Source of the DNA: Saprospiraceae bacterium UBA7687
GTDB lineage: Bacteria > Bacteroidota > Bacteroidia > Chitinophagales > Saprospiraceae
Reading direction: 5' to 3'
Length of the DNA: 64,000 nt
Assembly: GCA_002482845.1 (NCBI GenBank)
Contig: DLGT01000005.1
Coordinates: 12,418-76,417 of the forward strand
A model generated the notes under the pieces. That model made no database searches. It was not told the origin of the DNA and saw only the letters and a list, made by a program, of their open reading frames with translations. Each line of letters opens with the position of its first letter. Position 1 is the first letter of the stretch. Positions 43,796-52,796 of the stretch are shown here, piece by piece. Both the position numbers and the translations under genes were made by a program.

Positions 43796-43894
43796 ATTTG
43801 GTGGTATTCTATAGAATAACCACATCACTTTACTCCGTTTAATGGTCTAAAGTAAGCATAGCAAGGAACTTTCCCTTATTAGAAGTTGCTTGAA

Positions 43895-44320
43895 TTATTG
43901 CCATTTTTCAATGTCGATTTTTCTGCTTAGATTCTCCTGCGTTTCTATTTGTACTTTATAATATGCTTCGTCCATCAAGGGAATGATCACCTGAGGCCAT
44001 TCAATAAAACAATAAGCACCACTATACAAATACTCTTCTATACCTATCTCTAATGCTTCATCTTCGCTTTTAAGTCGGTAAAGATCCATGTGATAAATGT
44101 CAATATCTGATGTTTTATAATGATTGACCAATGAAAAAGTAGGACTTGTCACATCTCCTTTGTAACCTAGTTGCTGACATAAAGTCTTGATCAGCGTGGT
44201 TTTACCTGCACCCAAATTGCCATAAAAAACGAATATTTTTGAATCAATACAATCTCCCAATATCTCTTGTACCAATTGTGGCAAATCATCCAAACTATAA
44301 CTCAAATACGTTTTAACCAT
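43895..44320 (-). CDS. tsaE: tRNA threonylcarbamoyladenosine biosynthesis ATPase TsaE
   Basis: P-loop ATPase that, with TsaB and TsaD, installs threonylcarbamoyl on A37 of ANN-decoding tRNAs. At 141 residues it has normal length. Walker A is GNLGAGKTT (34-42), followed by TSPTFSLVNHY and the YHMDLYRL signature, and a late FIEWPQ. It begins 23 bases downstream of the Tat lipoprotein gene on the same strand and could be read through from it. No TsaB or TsaD gene lies in the window. Confidence 0.95.
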   Translation of the reverse strand: MVKTYLSYSLDDLPQLVQEILGDCIDSKIFVFYGNLGAGKTTLIKTLCQQLGYKGDVTSPTFSLVNHYKTSDIDIYHMDLYRLKSEDEALEIGIEEYLYSGAYCFIEWPQVIIPLMDEAYYKVQIETQENLSRKIDIEKWQ

Positions 44321-44343
44321 CCTAACTTTTATTGAGGAAAATA

Positions 44344-45048
44344 TTATCCAATGAGATTTCCTACGTCATCCCAAACGGCTATTTTCTGCTGATCTTCTAT
44401 TTTAAGACATTGGTCTAAGGTCTTTGGATCGTAACTGAGATTAAATTTCTTAAGAACTTCATCAGGTACACCGTCCCATTGGTTGGGTCTATTTCCTGCA
44501 TATCCTATGTCTTTTATGCCTATTTGTGACGTAAAAAACCCAGTACAAGTCAAGTTTCTCATGAGATTGAAGTAGTTAACACCAAATTTCATATCGGGTT
44601 CCGCTGTGTCTGGATAGGCGATCTTGTCGATGAGCGTTATTCTCTCTTCTGCTGTGATGTCTAAAAAAGACTTTTCAAACGTAGCAAAACTTAAATTTTC
44701 TAACCACATCATACCACCACGCATGGGCAACTGAAACTTTGGATAATCTTTCATCATAAATTCAATGAAGTCAGGTACACCGCTTTCGGTGGCACTACCT
44801 GATATCTCATCTTTTGGAATAATGATATCTGCTATGATAGAAACCATACTTTTTTCTCTTTCTGTAAAAAAAGTATCCGCCATTAATTTATTATTGACCA
44901 ATGTCTCTTCAGGTGTTCTTCCATAAGAAAAACTGCCGATGATTTCTTCCGCTTTTTTTGCATCTTCAGGACTACAGCCTGTCGTCAGTAAATAACCTGT
45001 CGCTACAGTACCTGTCAGTAATACTTTGAGATTTTCTCTTCTGTCCAT
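44344..45048 (-). CDS. gluconate 2-dehydrogenase subunit 3 family, Tat lipoprotein
   Basis: Small partner of membrane-associated GMC dehydrogenases. The 234-residue protein starts with a twin-arginine motif (DRRENLK) and a lipobox ending in TTGC (Cys25), so it should be exported folded through Tat and lipidated. The mature part shows the family's FFTEREKSMVSIIADIIIPKD and a later GFFTSQIGIKDIGYAGN. In known systems this subunit carries the signal-less catalytic subunit across the membrane and acts as its chaperone (family knowledge). The GMC gene ends 2 bases before it starts, so they are tightly coupled. Confidence 0.88.
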   Translation of the reverse strand: MDRRENLKVLLTGTVATGYLLTTGCSPEDAKKAEEIIGSFSYGRTPEETLVNNKLMADTFFTEREKSMVSIIADIIIPKDEISGSATESGVPDFIEFMMKDYPKFQLPMRGGMMWLENLSFATFEKSFLDITAEERITLIDKIAYPDTAEPDMKFGVNYFNLMRNLTCTGFFTSQIGIKDIGYAGNRPNQWDGVPDEVLKKFNLSYDPKTLDQCLKIEDQQKIAVWDDVGNLIG

Positions 45049-45050
45049 GA

Positions 45051-46790
45051 TCAGATATTTTGTTTTTTTAGTTGGTCAATGATGTATTCTGACGTTCTCC
45101 ATGACAAAGCAAGGATGGTCCACGTAGGGTTTTTGTCCGCTTGAGAGACGAATGAACCTGCATCTACTACGAACAGATTTTTACAATCGTGTGCCTGTGC
45201 ATATTTGTTGAGTGCTGAAGTTTTAGGATCATCGCCCATTCTACTTGTACCGACTTCGTGGATGATTCTACCAGGCGCTAATAGTCCATATTGGTTTTCT
45301 TCCGTTGGTTTTTTACCGAGCAAAACGCCACCCATTCCAGTGAGTATTTCCTCAAAAGTATCATGCATGTGTTTGGCTTGTTTGACCTCATGTTCTGTCC
45401 ATTTGTAATGAAATCTCAACACGGGAATACCATACTTATCAACTGTATCGGGATCTATCTCGCAGTAATTGTCATATTGAGGTACGCTTTCTCCTCTTCC
45501 TGACATACCGACCATAGAGCCATAAATTCTTCTGACATCTTTTTTGAGACCTACACCATAGCCGCCATTAGTAGATGGTTGTCCAAGTTCATTGAGAAGA
45601 TATTTTCGCATGGTGTCCATTCCGAAGCCAAACCCATAGGAAGGCATACTCATACCTCCCCAATATTCTATGTGGTAACCACGAGGGAAATCTAGTTTTT
45701 TATTATCAAGCCACCATGGCGAATACACATGTAATCCGCCTACACCATCTTCATTATATCTCGGTCTATCTACCAATTCTGGCATAAAAGCCATTCTATC
45801 TGTACCAGTAGAGTCATGTAGATACCGGCCTACCACACCAGAACTATTGGACAATCCATTTGGATTTGATTTTGATTTAGAGTTCAACATGATACGAGCT
45901 GTTTCGCATGCTGAAGCAGCTAGGACCACGACTTTTGCACCAATTTTATATTCTTTAAGGTCTTTTTTATCGATGTAAACCACACCTGTTGCTAGACCAG
46001 CATCGTCAGTGAGTACTTCCCTGACCATTGCGTGGGTGTACAGTTCTACTTTTCCTTTTTCCATAGCAGGTTTTACAAGGCACGTACTCGACGAAAAGTC
46101 AGCATATACTTGGCAGGCTCTACTACATTGTGCGCAAAAGAAACAAACACCTCGCTCTGCATTTATTTTTCTTGTAAGGATCGACAATCTAGAAGGTATC
46201 ACGGGAACATTTGCAACTGCAGCACCTTTTTTTACAAAAAGTTCGTGCAATCTTGGTTTTGGTGGTGGTAGGAAAAATCCATCGGGATCATTTGCCAATC
46301 CTTCATTTGTACCGAATACACCTATGAGTTTATCGACTTTGTCATAATATGGTTTGACGTCTTCGTAGCTTATCGGCCAGTTGTCTCCGAGACCATCTTG
46401 ATCTTTTCTTTTGAAATCTTTAGGTCCAAATCTCAGAGAAATCCTTCCCCAGTGATTGGTACGTCCACCGAGCATCCTAGATCTAAACCAGTCAAATTTA
46501 GTTCCGTCTTTACGGGTATAAGGTTCGCCTTCTATCTCCCAGCCTCCCCATGCAGCATCAAAGTCACCAAAAGGTCGTTGGGTGTTAGCGCCTCGCCTAG
46601 GCGATTCCCATGGCCATCGGAGTTGTGTTCTGTACTCTTCTTTGGCGGGATCAAAATCGCCACCAGCTTCGAGAACAGCCACAGATAGGCCAGCTTCTGA
46701 TAAGATTTTGGCCGCCATTCCGCCGCCTGCTCCTGACCCTACAATGCAGACGTCATATTTTTTGTCTTGTTCTTTTATCTGAAAGCTCAT
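45051..46790 (-). CDS. GMC oxidoreductase, FAD-dependent dehydrogenase catalytic subunit
   Basis: A 579-residue flavoprotein oxidising an alcohol or sugar group. The FAD fold is CIVGSGAGGGMAA (G18, G20, G23). The C-terminal catalytic region has HEVGTSRMGDDP and NPTWTILALS. A cysteine cluster C216-x2-C219-x2-C222-x3-C226 plus C237 sits in the substrate half and looks like an Fe-S site, as in FAD-glucose dehydrogenase alpha subunits (family knowledge). No signal peptide; export would depend on the Tat lipoprotein encoded 2 bases downstream. No cytochrome c subunit is adjacent. Substrate unknown: gluconate, glucose, sorbitol or an inositol are possibilities. Confidence 0.9.
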   Translation of the reverse strand: MSFQIKEQDKKYDVCIVGSGAGGGMAAKILSEAGLSVAVLEAGGDFDPAKEEYRTQLRWPWESPRRGANTQRPFGDFDAAWGGWEIEGEPYTRKDGTKFDWFRSRMLGGRTNHWGRISLRFGPKDFKRKDQDGLGDNWPISYEDVKPYYDKVDKLIGVFGTNEGLANDPDGFFLPPPKPRLHELFVKKGAAVANVPVIPSRLSILTRKINAERGVCFFCAQCSRACQVYADFSSSTCLVKPAMEKGKVELYTHAMVREVLTDDAGLATGVVYIDKKDLKEYKIGAKVVVLAASACETARIMLNSKSKSNPNGLSNSSGVVGRYLHDSTGTDRMAFMPELVDRPRYNEDGVGGLHVYSPWWLDNKKLDFPRGYHIEYWGGMSMPSYGFGFGMDTMRKYLLNELGQPSTNGGYGVGLKKDVRRIYGSMVGMSGRGESVPQYDNYCEIDPDTVDKYGIPVLRFHYKWTEHEVKQAKHMHDTFEEILTGMGGVLLGKKPTEENQYGLLAPGRIIHEVGTSRMGDDPKTSALNKYAQAHDCKNLFVVDAGSFVSQADKNPTWTILALSWRTSEYIIDQLKKQNI

Positions 46791-46810
46791 TGATTTTTTG
46801 ATTTCAAAGC

Positions 46811-46818
46811 CAAATATA
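46811..46818 (-). promoter_or_regulatory. -7 box of the GMC dehydrogenase operon
   Basis: TATATTTG on the minus strand, 20 bases upstream of the ATG at 46790; fits TAnnTTTG. Confidence 0.5.
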
Positions 46819-47109
46819 TTCTTATCTTTTTAAATGATCTAATATTTGTTTTCGAAAATCAAAAAAAGAAATATTATGTATGGTTTTTGTGTGGTTTTAA
46901 TGGCTTTTCTTTCAAAAAATGCAACCATAAAATGTCTTGCAATCGGAGATTACAAGGCCATTAGCATGCACGGATCGTGGCGGCATAGAAAACTGCAAAA
47001 AAGCAAGGTGTTCTACCTGAAGATTTGCTCACAGAAATGATAAAACTCAATAAAGATATTAGCGTTTTTGATAGAACCAGAAAATGTTAATCCTATTTAT
47101 CCAAAACAC
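46819..47109. other. gap between the GMC and tolC genes, possible gene remnant
   Basis: No intact gene. A 33-codon stretch before TAA at about 47089 reads KTAKKQGVLPEDLLTEMIKLNKDISVFDRTRKC, cut here as KTAKKQGVLPEDLLTEM and IKLNKDISVFDRTRKC. It has protein-like composition but is preceded in frame by stops, so it may be the tail of a decayed gene. Nothing else is recognisable. Confidence 0.35.
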
Positions 47110-48423
47110 CTACTTCACCAACTCTCCAGCCATACGTAGCAATTCAATTTCCGCCAACTTTACTTCAAAATCTGCGGTTATTTTTCTAAATTCTGTATCC
47201 ACTAGATTGAGCTGAGCCGTCCTGAGTTCCAATGCATCAATGGTACCTAACCTCATTTTATCTGCGGTGATATCGAGATTCCGCTGTGCAATTTTGATGT
47301 TATTGGTCTCTAAGTTTGCTAGTTCCTTTGATGTGATGTAATTATTGTAGATACTGAATAGGTCTGTTTTTAATGCTAAAGCGGTTTGTTCTTTGGTCAG
47401 TTTGCCGCTTTCGACACCAAGTTTTGCTACTTGGATTTCACGACTATTGTTCCATCCATTAAAGATATTCCATCTTGCTGTCAGACCAAAAGACAATCCT
47501 GCATTTTGATTGAATTTTAAAATCCCGATCTCAGCTTGCAACCTAGTAAAGTTATATCCCAAATTTAAGTCAACCGTAGGATATCTATTTGCTTCCCATT
47601 GTTTGACATTGAGTTCTGAAATTCGTATGTTTTTATCTGCCATCCGTATCATCACATTTCGTGCTTCTGCTTTTTCAGCAATATCATTATAGTCGATCAT
47701 GATAGGACTTTCAGACACTGGCACGACTTCAAAAGGGGTCTCGGGCGCACGACTTAGCAATTCGTTAAGCTGGATTTTTGTGGTTCTGAGTATTAGTTGT
47801 TGTCTTATCAACGCTGAACTATCTGCATTGATATCCACTTCTGCTTGCAATACTGGTATGCCTGAACCAGAACCCAAATCTTGTTTTAATTTTGCAAGTT
47901 GGTATCTTTCCTTTGAAATTTCTATGGCTTTTTGGATGGTTGCCACCCTTCTTTGATGCTGCTCTATGCTGTAGTAGAAATTCATGACCTGGCTGATGGT
48001 ATTTTCCATTTGGAATTGTACATTCAGTTGGCCTAGATTTTCTATTTCTGTTAGTCTGTCTTTATTTACAAACATCTGTAAACCATCAAAAACAGTCCAT
48101 CCTAGAAGTAAATTGGCATTCAAGTTATTGGTGTTGACATTGTTACCTGTCCTCGTTTCACCACTAAAAAATTCTTGTGTCGTGTTGTTTATGTTGTAGT
48201 TTTGGCCAAAATTGAGAGATAAATTAGGCAAAAAACCAGCATTTCCCAAGGTGTTGTTTGCAGTATTTACTTCTGTTGCATTTCTTGCTATCCTTACATT
48301 ATAATTATTTTGTAGGGCAATACTTATGGCATCTTTTAGGTTGAGTGCTTCTTGCCCATTTGATATTGAAGACCAAAAAGAAAAACCAATAAGCATTGTT
48401 ATTTTTAAACTACGAATATACAT
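47110..48423 (-). CDS. TolC-family outer-membrane efflux protein
   Basis: The outer-membrane exit duct of a tripartite pump. The 437-residue protein has a signal peptide (to about residue 23, ending in NGQ) and two OEP repeats. Each starts with a short conserved segment (LNLKDAISIALQNNYNVRIARN; later a VESGKLTKEQTALALKTDLFSIYNNY helix), with long coiled-coil helices between. It is the last gene of the operon MFP-RND-TolC, 50 bases after the RND gene. Confidence 0.93.
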   Translation of the reverse strand: MYIRSLKITMLIGFSFWSSISNGQEALNLKDAISIALQNNYNVRIARNATEVNTANNTLGNAGFLPNLSLNFGQNYNINNTTQEFFSGETRTGNNVNTNNLNANLLLGWTVFDGLQMFVNKDRLTEIENLGQLNVQFQMENTISQVMNFYYSIEQHQRRVATIQKAIEISKERYQLAKLKQDLGSGSGIPVLQAEVDINADSSALIRQQLILRTTKIQLNELLSRAPETPFEVVPVSESPIMIDYNDIAEKAEARNVMIRMADKNIRISELNVKQWEANRYPTVDLNLGYNFTRLQAEIGILKFNQNAGLSFGLTARWNIFNGWNNSREIQVAKLGVESGKLTKEQTALALKTDLFSIYNNYITSKELANLETNNIKIAQRNLDITADKMRLGTIDALELRTAQLNLVDTEFRKITADFEVKLAEIELLRMAGELVK

Positions 48424-48473
48424 ATATCTATTAAATTCTTAAAAAACTAATTAATTCAAACACCTTCCATTAT

Positions 48474-51400
48474 TTAGTACGCCGCATCATCTGCATGTAT
48501 TTTCTTCGCACGAGACATATAGGTGTACAAAGCTGGAATAACAAAAAGTGTTAATAAAAGGGAAAACAATAATCCACCAATGATGGAAATACCCATAGAA
48601 ACTCTACTCAAAGATGCTGCACCAAGAGCTAATGCTATCGGCAATGCGCCTAATATCGTAGCTAGACTTGTCATGAGAATTGGACGGAGTCTTGATACCG
48701 CTGCCTCTGTTACTGACTCGAGTGCACTGACGCCTTGTTCGCGTCTTTGATTTGCAAACTCTACGATCAAGATTCCATTTTTGGTAACAATACCAATCAA
48801 TACAATGATACCAATCTGGCTGAATATATTTAACGTAGAATCTGTGTACCAAAGTGCCAAAATCGCTCCTGCTAATGCCAATGGTACCGTAAACATGATG
48901 ATCAAAGGATCTACAAAACTCTCAAACTGTGCCGCCAATATCAAAAACACCAACACCAAAGCCAAAATAAAAGCAAATAATAACGTGGACGAACTCTCTT
49001 CAAATTCTTTGGAAGGACCAGACAAATCTGTTCCGTAACTCTCGTCCAATACTTCTGACGCTATATCTCTCATAGCTTGGATTCCTTGACCAAGGGATAC
49101 TCCTGGTACTGTTCCTGCAGAAATAGTAGCGGATACAAATCGATTGTATCTATAAAGTTGTGGTGGATTACTCTGCTCAGAAATGGTGATAAGATTGTCT
49201 AATTGTATCAACTCACCCGTTTTGCTACGCACATAAATAGACTTCATATCTGCGGGTTCGTTTCTATTGTCAAGGGTTGCTTGGCCTATGACTTGATACT
49301 GTTTTCCGTTTTTGATAAAGAAGCCAAGTCTCTGTTCTGCAAAATATAATTGGAGTGTCTGAGCAATATCCATCACCGAAACGCCCAATATTTGTGCTCG
49401 ATTTCTATCTATATCTATTTTTAATTCAGGTTTATTAAATTTCAAATTAATATCTACGGCCTGAAACATCTCGTTTTGTCTTGCTTTTTCGAGAAATGCA
49501 GGAATGACAGCTTTCAGTTTATCAAAGTTTTGTGCTTGGATGACAAATTGGACGGGAAGTCCACCACGTCTATCTCCAATCGTTTGCTCTTGTGATACGA
49601 AGATTCTGGCATCTGTATATTTTTTGACGACTTCGCTAAGCTCAGCAGCAATTTGCATTTGGCTTTTTTCTCTTTCTTCTGCATCTACCAAAGTTATCCT
49701 TACAAATCCCGTATTGGAAGCTTGTGATGCTCCAAAACCTGGCGCCGTAACCGAAAGAATAGATTCCTTCTCAGGTATAGAACCTTCTATATCTTTAATT
49801 ACTTTTGTCAAAAAGTTGTTCGTGAAATTAAAAGATGCTCCTTCTGGTCCTGTAGCATTTACCGAAAGTCTTCCTTTATCTTCTAGTGGAGCAAGCTCAG
49901 ATGGTAGTGTGCTACCCAATTGATATATCATCCATGAAGACGCTATCATGATCAATACTGCTACCCATCTAATTTTGAAAAATAACTTGAGTGCCTTTTC
50001 ATAAAAATTGGTCATTCCAACAAAAAAACGCTCTGTAACTCTATAAAAATAGTTTTCATTGTCTCCATGTCTTAATAGATTGGCACTCATCATCGGTGTC
50101 AAAGTCAATGAAACAAATGCTGATACCAATACTGCGCCTGCCACCACAACACCAAACTCCCTAAATAGTCTTCCCGTAAGTCCTTGTAGAAACATAATGT
50201 TGAAAAACACGGCTACAAGAGTAACCGTCGTGGAAACAATGGCAAAAAATATTTCTTCAGAACCTTTGAAAGCTGCTTCCCTCGGAGACATGCCTTGTTC
50301 TACCTTTTGATAAATGTTTTCTAGTACCACAATGGCATCATCTACCACAAGTCCTGTTGCAAGTACAATACCTAATAGTGTCAAAATATTGATGGAAAAC
50401 CCTGCCATGTACATAATGAAAAAAGCACTTACCAAGGAAATAGGAATGGCAATAACTGGAATTAAAGTCGATCTCCAGTTTCTCAAAAACAAGAAAATAA
50501 CAAGGACCACTAGTCCAAAGGACAAAAATACAGTCTCTTCTACTTCACTAATGGCTTTTTTGATACCTACAGTAGTATCTAACGCTATCCCTAGTTTAAG
50601 GTCAGAAGGAATTTCTTTTTTTATAATTTCCAATCTCTTGTAAAACTCATCCGCTATAGCAATATAATTTGCTCCTGGTTGTGGTGTAATCGCCACACCA
50701 ATCATTGGTACGGCACCATTTCCTCTCAATAATGATCGTTCGTTTTCAGGCCTTAGCTCTGCAACACCTACATCTTTGAATCGGATGATGGCACCATTGC
50801 TTTCTTTGACAATAAGGTCATTAAACTCTTCCACCGTCTCTATTCTTCCTACAGTTCTTATGGTAAGTTCCGTGTTATCTCCATCTATTCTACCAGAAGG
50901 CAGTTCTACATTGGCATTGACTAGAGCACTTCTTACATCTACTGGCGTCACACCTTTTGAAGCCATTTTGGCAGGATCCATGATCATTTTCATGGCGTAC
51001 TTTTTCTCTCCCCAAATATTGACACCACTCACGCCAGGAATCGTCTGAAAACGCTCTTTGAACGTATTATTACCTATTTCTGATAATTCTAAAAGTGTTC
51101 TCTGTTCGCTTTGAACCGTAAGAGAGATGATTGGCTGTGCGCTTGCATCTGCTTTACTTACGATTGGTGGATTTGCATCTGGCGGAAGATTTCTTTGAGC
51201 TTGTGATACTTTATCCCGAACATCATTTGCCGCTGCTTCAAGATTGATTTCAAGGTCAAACTCTACTGAAATGGTACTTCGACCATCACTACTTGTTGAC
51301 ACGATAGATTTGATACCATCGATCCCGTTTATGGACTCTTCTAGCGGTTCTGTGATCTGTGAAATAATTACATCAGAATTTGCACCCGTATAAGTTGTAC

Positions 51401-51542
51401 TTACGGTAATCACTGGAGGATCCACACTCGGATAGTCCCTAACGCCAAGGTAATTGTAGCCGATTATACCAAATAATACGATGACAATAGAAAAAACAGT
51501 GGCAAGAACAGGTCTTTTAATGCTCGTGGACGATAAACTCAT
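48474..51542 (-). CDS. RND-family efflux transporter (AcrB/HAE1 type)
   Basis: Proton-driven inner-membrane pump, 1022 residues, with twelve membrane segments and two large periplasmic loops. The N-terminus MSLSSTSIKRPVLATVFSIVIVLFG is standard, and the proton-relay aspartates are Asp401-Asp402 in GLVVDDAIVVLENIYQ. The second half repeats the pattern (FTVPLALAGAILALW, GIVTKNGILIVEFANQRREQG), where the lysine of VTKNGILI completes the relay. These residues point to the multidrug (HAE) branch rather than the heavy-metal CusA branch. It begins 12 bases after the membrane-fusion gene. Confidence 0.95.
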   Translation of the reverse strand: MSLSSTSIKRPVLATVFSIVIVLFGIIGYNYLGVRDYPSVDPPVITVSTTYTGANSDVIISQITEPLEESINGIDGIKSIVSTSSDGRSTISVEFDLEINLEAAANDVRDKVSQAQRNLPPDANPPIVSKADASAQPIISLTVQSEQRTLLELSEIGNNTFKERFQTIPGVSGVNIWGEKKYAMKMIMDPAKMASKGVTPVDVRSALVNANVELPSGRIDGDNTELTIRTVGRIETVEEFNDLIVKESNGAIIRFKDVGVAELRPENERSLLRGNGAVPMIGVAITPQPGANYIAIADEFYKRLEIIKKEIPSDLKLGIALDTTVGIKKAISEVEETVFLSFGLVVLVIFLFLRNWRSTLIPVIAIPISLVSAFFIMYMAGFSINILTLLGIVLATGLVVDDAIVVLENIYQKVEQGMSPREAAFKGSEEIFFAIVSTTVTLVAVFFNIMFLQGLTGRLFREFGVVVAGAVLVSAFVSLTLTPMMSANLLRHGDNENYFYRVTERFFVGMTNFYEKALKLFFKIRWVAVLIMIASSWMIYQLGSTLPSELAPLEDKGRLSVNATGPEGASFNFTNNFLTKVIKDIEGSIPEKESILSVTAPGFGASQASNTGFVRITLVDAEEREKSQMQIAAELSEVVKKYTDARIFVSQEQTIGDRRGGLPVQFVIQAQNFDKLKAVIPAFLEKARQNEMFQAVDINLKFNKPELKIDIDRNRAQILGVSVMDIAQTLQLYFAEQRLGFFIKNGKQYQVIGQATLDNRNEPADMKSIYVRSKTGELIQLDNLITISEQSNPPQLYRYNRFVSATISAGTVPGVSLGQGIQAMRDIASEVLDESYGTDLSGPSKEFEESSSTLLFAFILALVLVFLILAAQFESFVDPLIIMFTVPLALAGAILALWYTDSTLNIFSQIGIIVLIGIVTKNGILIVEFANQRREQGVSALESVTEAAVSRLRPILMTSLATILGALPIALALGAASLSRVSMGISIIGGLLFSLLLTLFVIPALYTYMSRAKKIHADDAAY

Positions 51543-51554
51543 TTGTTTGATTTA

Positions 51555-52613
51555 TTAAATTACCTTATTCTGGATGTTGACTTGGACAGGCGTATTTGGA
51601 CGTAACTGTAAGATACCTGAAGTAAGCACGGTATCACCAACGTTTACTCCTGTCAGTATTTGGATCTCTTTTTCTGTCCTAATTCCTGCTGTTACTGGCA
51701 CACTAACTGCTTTTCCACCTTTACTTACGAATAGTTTTGCGCCTGCAATATCGGGAATATAAGCTATAGTCGGCACCATAATTGCTTTGGTTTTGTCGCC
51801 CACTTGTATATTAATATCTGCAAACGAACCCGGAAAAACATTACCTGATGGATTTGGAAAAGTTGCTCTCACCATAGACGTTCTTGTGACAGGATCTATT
51901 TTAGGCTCCTTGGCAAAAACAGTTGCTTTCATTGGCGAAGCTTGTCCTACTACTGTAAAACTTACCGAAGAACCATTTTTTATAAGGCTATTATATTTTT
52001 CAGGAATGCTAAAATCCAATTTTAAAGGGTTAATATTCTGAATAGATGCGATAATCGTGGTAGGAGAAATGATGGCTCCTTCACTGATGGATTTCAACCC
52101 AACTATTCCGCTAAATGGTGCCACGATTTTGGTTTTGTCCAACTGTGTTTTTAGAATATCTACATTCGCTTTTAGTAGATTAAGGTTTGTTTTTGTGACA
52201 TCATATTCTTCTTTGCTTATTGCTGTTGATGCCAATAATTGTTTTTGACGTGCTTCTTTTTCTTCTTGCAGTTTGATTTCAATATTCAATCGTTGCATTT
52301 GCGCCAATAAATCGTCATCATTTAGTTTTACCAATAATTGACCTTTGGAGACAGGACTGCCTTCTTTAAAGTAAATTTTGACAACCCTACCCGATACTTC
52401 ACTTTTAATTTCAACTTCTTCGTTTGCAATGATATTTCCAGTTGTGGTAATGGTGTTGGAAGTTGTTTCTTCTTGTGCTATGATTCCATCTACTGTTATG
52501 CTTCCATTACCTTTTGGTGCGCCAGTTGGTGTGTCTGCCTTTTTCTCCTTGCTCCCACATGAAACAAACAAAGCAATAGAAATCAAGGCAAAAATAATGT
52601 TAAATATTTTCAT
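51555..52613 (-). CDS. membrane fusion protein of the RND pump (HlyD/AcrA family lipoprotein)
   Basis: Periplasmic adaptor linking the RND pump to TolC. The 352-residue protein has a lipoprotein signal (FALISIALFVSC, Cys19), a lipoyl-like hairpin (ANEEVEIKSEVSGRVVKIYFKEGSPVSKGQLLVKL at about 63-97, cited in parts), a short coiled coil (LNIEIKLQEEKEARQKQLL), and beta-barrel and membrane-proximal domains. First gene of the operon. The 183-bp gap to divergent nhaC shows no clear TAnnTTTG box on the minus strand, and no TetR-type repressor gene is adjacent. Confidence 0.93.
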   Translation of the reverse strand: MKIFNIIFALISIALFVSCGSKEKKADTPTGAPKGNGSITVDGIIAQEETTSNTITTTGNIIANEEVEIKSEVSGRVVKIYFKEGSPVSKGQLLVKLNDDDLLAQMQRLNIEIKLQEEKEARQKQLLASTAISKEEYDVTKTNLNLLKANVDILKTQLDKTKIVAPFSGIVGLKSISEGAIISPTTIIASIQNINPLKLDFSIPEKYNSLIKNGSSVSFTVVGQASPMKATVFAKEPKIDPVTRTSMVRATFPNPSGNVFPGSFADINIQVGDKTKAIMVPTIAYIPDIAGAKLFVSKGGKAVSVPVTAGIRTEKEIQILTGVNVGDTVLTSGILQLRPNTPVQVNIQNKVI

Positions 52614-52796
52614 TGAATAAATTTTGGGCTAAGACTGATAAAAAAGAAATGTAAAAAAAGAATCCCATAAACATAAATTTGCTTAAGCCAAAAAAGTTTC
52701 AAAATTTTCTAGATAAAAACATAAGATTATGTTAAAATTAGAAATATAGATTTATATTGCGTTGAAAATCGAAATCAAAGCAAAATTATCAGCAAA

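Larger units (their letters stand above)
43476..43894. other. right part of the islet with duplicated hairpin-tipped repeats
   Basis: No gene seen. It holds two copies of a 67-bp unit (annotated separately) and, between them, a short tandem GCAGATTT pair within CTACGCAGATTTCGCAGATT (43709-43728). A stretch before the first unit (43476-43597) has no recognisable content. Confidence 0.55.

Noticed and set aside
46846..47040. 64-codon ORF between the GMC and tolC genes
   Set aside because: No recognisable motif, and another frame in the same stretch looks at least as protein-like. At best a gene remnant.
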